A model generated the notes under the pieces. It ran no database searches, was not told the origin of the DNA, and saw only the letters and a list, made by a program, of their open reading frames with translations. From positions 496,001 through 560,000 of the forward strand of contig JABYQU010000017.1 in the NCBI GenBank assembly GCA_022264855.1: 64,000 nt of DNA, in the 5' to 3' direction. The position numbers and the translations under genes were made by a program. Each line of letters starts with the position of its first letter. Positions within the stretch are counted from its first letter, which is position 1. Below, in pieces: positions 57,005-64,000 of this stretch. The stretch comes from Lenzites betulinus (Eukaryota > Basidiomycota > Agaricomycetes > Polyporales > Polyporaceae).

Positions 57005-57766
57005 ATGTTCGCCCGCTCCGTCGTCGCAGCTTTCGTTGCCGTCCCTTTTGTCGCCCAGGGTGCGTCATCCCCTAGTTTATGTGTTTGTGCAGGGCGGTCA
57101 TACTAACATGCGGGCGGATTAGTTGCCTTCGCGGCTTCCTGCACCCGCTCGTACACCGTCAAGGAAGGTGACTGGTGCGACACCATCTCCGCTGCCAACA
57201 ACGCCTCCACGTGCGTACACTGTGTTTGTTTGCTCGCGTCACCAAGCGATTGACGTCCTTCATCTCCAGCTACCAGCTCGCTGTCGTGAACCCTTCCATC
57301 GACTCGTCCTGCACGAACCTCGAGGTCGGCCAGACCCTCTGCCTCGGTACTGAGGGCGAGGACTGCCAGAACACCCACGTCGTCCAGTCGGGCGACGACT
57401 GCGATGTTCTGACCGGCACTTTCAACATCAACTCTACCATGCTCTACGCAAACAACCCGCAGATCGACTCGGAGTGCACCAACCTCTACGTTGGCGAGGT
57501 GCGTGCCGTCTTGGTCTCCCCGCACACCGCGCGCGGGCGCTGATCGTTGCTTGGCTCGGGCGTTTGTGCTGCGTTTTCAGGTTGTCTGCGTTGCGAACAC
57601 CGTCGCCGTCCCTGCCGTCCCCTCCGGCAGCGCGACCCCTGCGGTGGTCATCCCCACCACGGCCGTCCCCGTCAAGACCACCAGCGTCGCGGCGACGTCG
57701 ACTTCCGCGGCACCCGAGCCTACGGAGACCGACGACGAGGACTTGCCCTGGTGCGACGAGCTCTAA
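57005..57766 (+). CDS. Secreted LysM-domain protein (two LysM)
   Basis: LysM domains bind chitin or peptidoglycan oligomers; secreted fungal LysM proteins can mask chitin from plants, bacteria or other fungi. Exons: 57005-57059, 57123-57210, 57270-57498 and 57581-57766, 185 residues. A signal peptide MFARSVVAAFVAVPFVAQ, VAFAA precedes the first LysM (SCTRSYTVKEGDWCDTI...YQLAVVNPSIDSSCTNLEVGQTLCL). The second is THVVQSGDDCDVLTGTFNIN, STMLYANNPQIDSECTNLYVGEVVCV. Cysteines are placed as in fungal LysM, able to pair. A Val/Pro/Thr-rich tail with no second membrane segment or GPI signal ends in DDEDLPWCDEL. No catalytic domain is attached, so it is effector- or wall-like, not a hydrolase. Confidence 0.92.
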
Positions 57767-58158
57767 GCTGGTCGTCTCCTTTCTTGTCTCGGAGAGGCCG
57801 CTCTTCGCCGCCTTCCCTTCGTCTTGACGGCCGCTCGCCTCCCACGATCTCCTGTCTACCTTACAATCCCTCGCACTGTTTCTCCTCACATACCCCCGCG
57901 CAGCGTTAGCCTGCTCGTTCGCCCTTTGTCATCCGATAATCGTGCATGTCGTGTAGATAGCTCTGAGGGCTCATCGGTCGGTTTGCATGCCACAATGTTG
58001 AACATCGCCGGGGTCCGCGGTACCCCGGATTTCGAACGTCCCCGAGTAGCGTGATGTGTGCATGTTTGAGACCGAAAGCGAAGATGGATGCGAAGCTAGC
58101 AAATACAGTGAGAGAGCGGGAGCGTACACACCACATCGATTACATGTCCATCCCTGTG
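57767..58158. other. Convergent intergenic region
   Basis: A 392-bp gap between the LysM and PSF1 stop codons. It holds the 3' regions of both genes; no ORF with motifs. Confidence 0.45.
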
Positions 58159-58953
58159 TCACGACTCCTCCAAGTAACCCTGCACGATGAGGTGCTCGAT
58201 GTCCGACCTGCGCACCAGAAACCGATGTCCCCGCTTGAAGTCGATCGCCCCAAGCTCAGTGTGGACGACGCCGCAGTCGCGCACGACGCGCACATGCACC
58301 TGCAGGTCCTTCGGCGGATGCGCGATCGGCGCGAGCAGATCGATGTCCTCCGTCACGCCGTCGCCCGCCCCGCCCCCCGCGCCCGCGAAGCCCCCAGCGG
58401 ACGAGAACGCGTCGACGCGCAGCCGGAGAAGTGAATCCGCGTAGTTGCGCAGGAAATCCACCTCGTGTGGGGACAGCTTCGAGCGCACGTCCTGCGGTGC
58501 GGCGCCCGCGCCCATCGCAGCCGCGGTCGCCGCAGCAGCCGCCGCCTGCGCGTTCGCGTTCGGTCCTGCGTTCGCGTTCGCGGCGGCGGGGGGGAGGGAG
58601 AGGAGGAGCGGGAGCGCGCCGCCGACGGACCAGTAGAGGTCCTTGAGGAACTCGAGGCGGTGGTGGTGGTACGCGAGCAGGCAGCGCTTGTTGCGGAGGA
58701 TCGCGGTCTGGTAGAGGAGCACGGTCGGCATGTACGCGTTTTCCGCGGGCGCGGGCGCAGGGTCGTCGCCGTCGGGGGCCGCGGCGGAGCGGGCGAGGGT
58801 GGCCTCGATGCGGGCCTCGAGGTCGCGCTGCTCGCGGACGATGGCGCGGACGAGGACGTCGTTGTATTTGAGGAGGCTGTTCGTCGCGGTCGACCGGCGC
58901 GACTCGGTGAGCAGCTGGGTCGCGAGGTCGCCGTACTGGCTGGAGCTGTTCAT
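58159..58953 (-). CDS. PSF1: GINS complex subunit Psf1
   Basis: Psf1 is one of four GINS subunits of the CMG replicative helicase. A single exon of 264 residues. The GINS A-domain covers ATQLLTESRRS, NSLLKYNDVLVRAIVREQRDLE and RNKRCLLAYHHHRLEFLKDLYW, which is diagnostic; LSPHEVDFLRNYADSLLRLR follows. The small C-terminal B-domain is PPKDLQVHVRVVRDCG, DFKRGHRFLVRRSDIEHLI. Between the histidine block and LSPHEVDF is a low-complexity Ala/Asn insert (about 125-155: NANAGPNANAQAAAAAA). A second Gly/Ala-rich insert follows LRVDAF. The usual Psf1 is about 200 residues, so these inserts explain the extra length. The very high GC content here creates a long antisense ORF, which I reject. Confidence 0.94.
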   Translation of the reverse strand: MNSSSQYGDLATQLLTESRRSTATNSLLKYNDVLVRAIVREQRDLEARIEATLARSAAAPDGDDPAPAPAENAYMPTVLLYQTAILRNKRCLLAYHHHRLEFLKDLYWSVGGALPLLLSLPPAAANANAGPNANAQAAAAAATAAAMGAGAAPQDVRSKLSPHEVDFLRNYADSLLRLRVDAFSSAGGFAGAGGGAGDGVTEDIDLLAPIAHPPKDLQVHVRVVRDCGVVHTELGAIDFKRGHRFLVRRSDIEHLIVQGYLEES

Positions 58954-59370
58954 CCGGGCGACGGCGTGGTGGCGGCGGGCGGGAGCAAAAGTACTTGGGC
59001 GGCGCGTCGCGAGCCGTCACGCTGCATCACGTATCGTCACGCTACATCATCGCGCCCACATTGTCCTGAGGCGCCCGCTGCGCAGCGCCTTCGCCTACCA
59101 CAACTGCAGGGTGTGAGGGACATCCCTGTCGTTGCAACGTATTGTTCGCGAGCCGGAAATTTTCAGGTTTAGAATACAGGTAAGCAGCACAGGTCAACTA
59201 CTTCCGCTATCACACCCCTTAAGCCCACGACTGTATCATACACCATACAGAGAACAAAGGCACTGGTAGTGTGTCAGTGACCCTGCGCCGAGCTTATGCA
59301 ACTGTCAGCTTGCTGTATGCATTTCAAGATAGGGATCTCGGACCTACCGTCATTGGCGACTGTTCAACGT
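58954..59370. other. Intergenic region PSF1/RBR
   Basis: A 417-bp gap upstream of PSF1 and downstream of the RBR gene, both on the minus strand. The GC content falls sharply past 59110. No gene is seen. Confidence 0.45.
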
Positions 59371-60559
59371 TCATCTCTTGCAGATCCCACCGCATTTCCC
59401 CCACAGGCTTCCGCACAGGTAGCAGAATTGGGCCCCGCATATGCAGTTCATGTGCGGACAGCCTTCCCGGCGTTCTACCAGAAACTTGCACGAGACGCAA
59501 CGCTGCCAGCCTCGCTCCGCGGCCATGTCCAGGACCGGTCCCTCTCCGGCCTCTTGGCAGGCCTCTCCCGGGTGCGCGTGCCCCCCGCAACCCGCGCATG
59601 TACGCTCCACGCAATTGACACAGCGCAGGGTGCTGGGGGCGAGACTGTGTGATCCGAGGAAGGACGAGCAACTATGGCAGTACACCCGGTCCCCGGCAGG
59701 CACTTGGAACTCGCGCATCTTCTCCTGGTATTCGCGGACGAGGACGCGGTCCAGGTGCTCATCGGCGATCGACAACTCGACCCGAACATGGCAGCACTGG
59801 GGAGGCTCGAAGAGCGATTTGGCCGCCACCGCGTTCTCGAACATCTCCCGCAGACAGGCCAGGTCCAGCGCGTGGGCGCAGTCAAGACGCACAAACTTCC
59901 CGGAGATGCTGTCGCCGCAGATGGCGCAGGCCTCTGGCGGGGAGGGATCCTCTGTCGGGTATTCAGGTCCGTCGTATGATTGAGATTCTTGCTCCTCTTC
60001 TTCGACGGCGTCCTCGCATGACGAGGCGTCCCAACGATGTTCCGCAACCGTTAACATCACCTGAGTGCTCTGCGCCCGAAAGAGTGGCTGTTCGCTATAT
60101 GTCGTTATCAGACGTTTCGATTCGCGAAGTGGGTATGATGGTTGCTCACTCGCCGCTGTATGCATTGTTCACCGAGCCGCGCCCCCGTCTCCCTAAACGA
60201 GGGGCCGCTCGCGGCGGCAGAGGCCTCCCTGCAGAAAGAGCGAGCGCGCACGCGTGATCGTGGCGCGCTGTCTCTTCCATCTCGAACAGCCTTTCCAGAA
60301 GTTCTTCGCTGTCGTAGCGTTCGCGCTTGTAGTCCTTGCATATGTTGAGCAGCCCCTCCGCTTCCTCTGAGAACAGGAGCAGCGCGACATCGCGGTCGCT
60401 GCGCGCTGCTGCTGCGGCTCCTTTCGCGTGTTGCTGCTGCAGATCGTCGATGTCGCGCACGCGAAGCTCAGAGATGTGCTCGAGCAGCTCAGAGATGCCG
60501 TCGAGGGGGGCCCGGGGGGAACCGCTCTGGGAAGAGGACGAAGTGGATGAGCTTGCCAT
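59371..60559 (-). CDS. RBR-type E3 ubiquitin ligase
   Basis: Exons on the minus strand: 60559-60150 and 60094-59371, joined by a 55-nt intron, 377 residues. The N-terminal half is helical with acidic and Ala-rich stretches (LLEHISELRVRDIDDLQQQH, LLFSEEAEGLLNICKDY). RING1 starts at CAICGDSISGKFVRLDCAHALDL, with CLREMFENAV and CC near its end. The IBR-like segment has YCHSCSSFLG, CVNCVERTCAGCGGHAHPGEAC. RING2 is CVSCKFLVERREGCPHMNC, CGAQFCYLCGSLWGKCGGIC; the catalytic cysteine would be that of GCPHMNC. This lacks the RWD domain of the first RBR ligase (22.8-24.5 kb) and resembles the short IBR-type ligases expanded in basidiomycetes. Partners are unknown. Confidence 0.88.
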
Positions 60560-62543
60560 CCTGGTGGTGGTGCTTCAGGTTCGTGAGCGTGCTATGAATA
60601 TGCAGGCGTGTTCCGTCTATAAGACGCCTACCGCAGCTTGAGGCTGCAGCTCCAAGCAGCAGGAGCTGCAGGTAGTACTGCAGCAGCAGCATCGATGCCT
60701 GCCAGTGTACTCCTCCTTCTCACGCACGCGGTCCCGCAGCTCGCTATCGCAGGGCTGGCTGCTAGCACTGAATGGAATGCTACCGCAGCGCTTGCCTTTG
60801 GCGGTTCCTGCTAGTAAATTGGGCCCAGCCAAGAGCCTGGAGGTGATTTAATTGTAGCCCAATCTTTTACGGCGGATTCCGGCCCATGGAGTAAGTTTGG
60901 GCCTACGCTTGAACAAGGCCACAGTTGTGCATGTCAGCAAGTCACTTGTAGGTCAAAATATCCGTACCTTGAATCAGTCCGGTAACAGTACCTAGCTAGA
61001 CGTACCCGTTGAACAGCTCCAACGCTATCACTGGCACCCTAAGTGGACAGGTGCTCCGCGCAATGCAATCGGCTCCTAATACGTTGCCTTTCGGTGACGC
61101 AACACATGATATACCAGATTGAAAGGCATGGAAGGATTTCCGTCGAAGGGGAAGAACGAGAGAAGAATGATGTTCACCCCCACAGTAGTACGAGTAATTA
61201 TATCTACACCCACTAAGAAAAGAGGCTACTGAACTGCGCCAACTCCACAGGCTAGCCCGCACGCAAGCGTGGAAGTGCAGCGCTCCACCAAAAAACAACA
61301 ACAAAAAAGTTGGCTCGCGCACGGCTGCTGTATCAAGCACATTCCGCCAGCTCAATCATAACTGTATGTTTCCCCGAGGCGAGACAGGACCCGATATGCG
61401 TCTAAAGTCTTCCGAGCCATCAATACATCATAACTTGAAGCGCGCACGTGGCAATATATAGATGCCTATTACTATTAGGCGCCTTTCCCGTTCTGGGTCG
61501 GACTCGGACTCGGGAGTATCGTTCTCTTTGAACGTGTGCTACATGCTGCTGTCTACACTCTACTCACTATGCACCGTCGCATCACCAACATCGTTGGTAG
61601 TCTCTGCGAGAGTGCGTCAGCGCACATTGATATTGTGACTCATGTCCATTTTTATGTTCACAAGCGTCGGCTGCCACGCGTGTTCACTCGAACCTGAGGC
61701 CTGAAGGCCGACCTGATGCAACTTGAACTAGCAGCCAGCATTTTGAGCCGCCACCCCAAGTACCGCTCGCAAGTATATCTTATCGCGATGACGTGCGGCG
61801 CGGTTCATTCTATGCGTGCTGTACGTAGCGGCCTCGGTCCCGCTGCGTTGTCGTTCAAGGAAGCCCCATGAGCGGTTCGAATCGATTCGCTAACATCTTC
61901 AATGCCCTTCAGGACGGTCAAAACATGATTATGTACACAGCGTCGTCCCTAGATATTTACCATCGATCCTGTGGTCCTCAAGCGGGCGCGCTGCTCACCC
62001 GTATAGCAGCCGTCATCATCGACCGGCCGCGGGCGCAGGCAAGTGTCCGTGTATGTACCAGTGCTCCACGCATATTGTCTAACCAATAGACAGGAAACCA
62101 AATTTCATGGAAACAGCTTTGCAGGTGTCGACTCCTCCAGGGGGGGGGGCATTATCTTCACAGTACTGGTTCGCCGAGTTCAGATACCCTCGGTCTAACG
62201 GCTCTTCCCCGACATTCGCGCCGGGCTCACCGCCACCATTATTACTGGCCTATGACACTCTTCACGAAGGGCGCATGCGCTTAGGCTTCCGGGGCGGCAT
62301 AGACGGTCCTTATGCAGCCGTTGACCCCAAGGCGCCGGGGCGGCCCTGGATGGTTGCGCCAGCTCTCGAATATGACAAGTCCGCAAGTTCGGCCGTTGCT
62401 CTCCCTCATCACTGCTTTCGTTTAACCTCCCCCAATTACTTTATAGCATCGGTCTCCAGCCCCTAGCTTCCCCTCCTTGTTGGTCCACCGTCCTACCTTG
62501 AAGCCCCCCCTCTACACCGACCTCCACCCCGGTAGACCCCGCC
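60560..62543. other. 2-kb intergenic region without recognised gene
   Basis: Contains a perfect 10-bp inverted repeat at 60644-60671, AT-richer sequence from 60800 to 61500, and short ORFs (61868-62089, 62107-62466) without motifs. A G9 run lies at about 62141. It includes the promoters of the RBR gene (minus) and the DUF6534 gene (plus). No tRNA or mobile-element ends seen. Confidence 0.4.
60644..60671. repeat. Perfect 10-bp inverted repeat with 8-nt loop
   Basis: CTGCAGCTCC (60644-60653) and GGAGCTGCAG (60662-60671) flank an 8-nt loop. The hairpin lies about 90 bp upstream of the RBR start codon, so it would be in its promoter or 5' untranslated region. Confidence 0.7.
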
Positions 62544-64000
62544 ATGTCCTCTATTAGTACGACGTAAGTCGCCTTCCATGCATGCCTTAGATTGTTCTTG
62601 ATACCCCTCCCAAACAGCATAGGGCCTATGCTCGTTGGGGTTATCGTTGCTGGAATGTAGGTTTCGTATGCTTGTATGGTCCTGTATGCAGCTGACACGT
62701 TCAATATTTTAGCTTGTACGGAGGTGCTGAGTATGCATAAGACACGCTTGAACATGTTCTAACGTGTTATAGTCCCCTGCTCGCAGGCGTACTTCTACTA
62801 CACCGAGTACAAGCGTGATCACTGGGGTATCAAGCTACTGGTGAGCGCCTGCCGTTCATTAACCGCTATTGACCTACTAAATACCCGAGGGTCAAGGTTG
62901 CAGTAGTAATGATATCAGACGGTGTACACCAAGTGGGTCAGTTTTTGGTATATAGGTTCTGTTGTCTCATGTTCTGTCTGCTAGGCCTGTATATCGCAAG
63001 GCAGTAAGTCATCATCGCCTTCGGGTGGGATGTACCTTGCCGGAGCTCATATCCCTTGTCCTACAGTGTACTATTATCTGGTAACGCAATACGGGAACCC
63101 GCAAGCATTGTTGCACTTGACTACGTACGCACTCTCATCTTGTTTCGCTTCTCCACTAACTGGATTCTGTCTAGATCTTACCTCGCTGAGGTGTTTTTCA
63201 ATGTAAGCTTGTTCAACTTGGTGCAAGCCAGTCTGTGGGAGCGCTGACGCCTGTCACAAACCGCAGTACATCACAAGTTTCCTCGTCCAGGGGTAAGCGC
63301 CGCATTGCGAAACTTCGTCCTATACTGAGCCGGCTCGACTCATCGTATCACCCGCGTTAGTTTCTTCGTGGTACGCATCTGGCGACTGAGCGGTCAAAAC
63401 GTCACCCTTGTGACCCCTATCGTACGTCGAGCCCCTCTGGCTGCCGCAGGCGCTGTCATCTTCCTCCGGTACTGACAATTTTGTCCCGCTACCTTTACAG
63501 GCGCTGTTGGTCTTAGGCTCTTTTGGTAAGTTTAGCCCATAAGCTCGACCGTCCTCGACGTCTACGGAGTCTGATGAGTTGCAAACCGGGAAAAATAGCC
63601 ACGGGATTGGGTAAGCACCCGTTCGTTCTCGCTCTATATTGGACGTACGGGCTGACGTTGCACGCATATTCGCAGTCTATGGCATCAAAGGGTAAGTGAT
63701 GTCTTCGGCGGCACTGCGTGCTACGGTGCTTGTAGTACTGGCGCGGGGATCGAAGCTCACCTTCGGATTATAGCGTGCTGTTGATCAGCTCCTTCAACAC
63801 GGCCAGTAAGCTCAAGGTGCGTAGGAGTTTCAAAGTGAACATCCATATGTGCATACGTTTTAACCGTTGGCCTGTGCACAGAACCTTTGGATCATCTTTA
63901 ACGGGCTAGCGGCGGCAGCCGACGTTGTTATCGCTGTTGTCCTCTGTGCGATCTTGCACAAGTCGCGTACTGGGTTCGCAAGGTACGTACATTTTTCCAC
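62544..64000 (+). CDS. DUF6534-type multi-pass membrane protein (partial, 3' end beyond window)
   Basis: Basidiomycete-specific integral membrane family of unknown function. I trace 15 exons: 62544-62563, 62618-62656, 62714-62724, 62773-62840, 62897-62932, 62985-63003, 63067-63124, 63175-63202, 63267-63292, 63361-63421, 63501-63525, 63599-63610, 63676-63691, 63774-63816 and 63882-63982; an intron then opens at 63983. Joined, they give about 187 residues in one frame: IGPMLVGVIVAG, CSQAYFYYTEYKRDHWGIKLL, VAVVMISDGVHQ, YYYLVTQYGNPQALLHL, YLAEVFFN, ITSFLVQGFFVVRIWRLSGQN, VTLVTPIVALLVLGSFATG and a helix ADVVIAVVLCAILHKSRTGFA. This order of helices and the HKSRTG loop match DUF6534 proteins as I know them. 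Exon positions below 20 nt are the least certain. Confidence 0.82.

Noticed and set aside
58256..59172. Long antisense and shifted ORFs over PSF1
   Set aside because: Composition-driven; the minus frame 58953-58159 matches both GINS domains.
1..64000. CRISPR arrays, rRNA genes, intact transposons or provirus
   Set aside because: No evenly spaced identical repeats, no rRNA-like blocks, and no transposase, integrase or reverse transcriptase motifs were seen on either strand.

Overview
The window is nuclear DNA from a filamentous basidiomycete, most likely a wood-decay agaricomycete of the polypore type. Signs of this are a high overall GC content, genes cut by many short (43-60 nt) introns, a basidiomycete-type DUF6534 multi-pass membrane protein at the right edge, and best family matches that are all fungal housekeeping genes. 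Names rest on protein motifs read by eye. Splice sites were placed by GT/GC-AG signals, reading-phase bookkeeping and family alignment from memory; no database search was run.

Layout. Bases 1-7326 hold no gene I can support. They contain a strongly diverged tandem array with a period near 158 bp (about 2.65-5.72 kb), a second diverged duplication spaced by about 1.06 kb (20-430 and 1079-1505), and an orphan TATA-like promoter at 6.2 kb. From 7.3 kb on the sequence is gene-dense with about 25 recognisable genes: MPV17/SYM1-like (+), UTP4 (-), TIM10 (+), a small zinc-binding protein (-), threonine aldolase GLY1 (+), URB2 (-), a DUF6914-like protein (+), an RWD-RBR ubiquitin ligase (+), a multi-KH RNA-binding protein (+), V-ATPase subunit C (-), mercaptopyruvate sulfurtransferase TUM1 (+), a small conserved hypothetical (-), a GPI-anchored BIM1-like copper protein (-) next to a CTR copper transporter (-), a mitochondrial rhodanese (+), frataxin (+), a nuclear-looking hypothetical (-), WDR70 (+), a BET bromodomain protein (+), a G-patch/C2H2 protein (-), the FANCM-type helicase MPH1 (+), IND1 (-), a secreted two-LysM protein (+), GINS subunit PSF1 (-), a second RBR ligase (-), and a DUF6534 membrane protein that runs off the right end.

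How the genes relate. Several divergent pairs share short intergenic promoters (UTP4/TIM10, zinc protein/GLY1, V-ATPase C/TUM1, hypothetical/WDR70, G-patch/MPH1). Mitochondrial and sulfur/iron functions recur (MPV17, TIM10, TUM1, rhodanese, frataxin, IND1); rhodanese and frataxin are same-strand neighbours. The BIM1-like protein and CTR transporter form a plausible copper-uptake pair. Ribosome biogenesis (UTP4, URB2), replication and repair (PSF1, MPH1) and chromatin (BET protein) make up most of the rest.

Most unusual observations: the nucleosome-sized degenerate array at the left; the BIM1-CTR pair; an apparent 4-base frameshift at the start of the MPV17 gene; four GC-AG introns; microexons of 4, 9, 11, 12 and 23 nt; and a 445-nt intron in WDR70 that may carry a non-coding RNA remnant.
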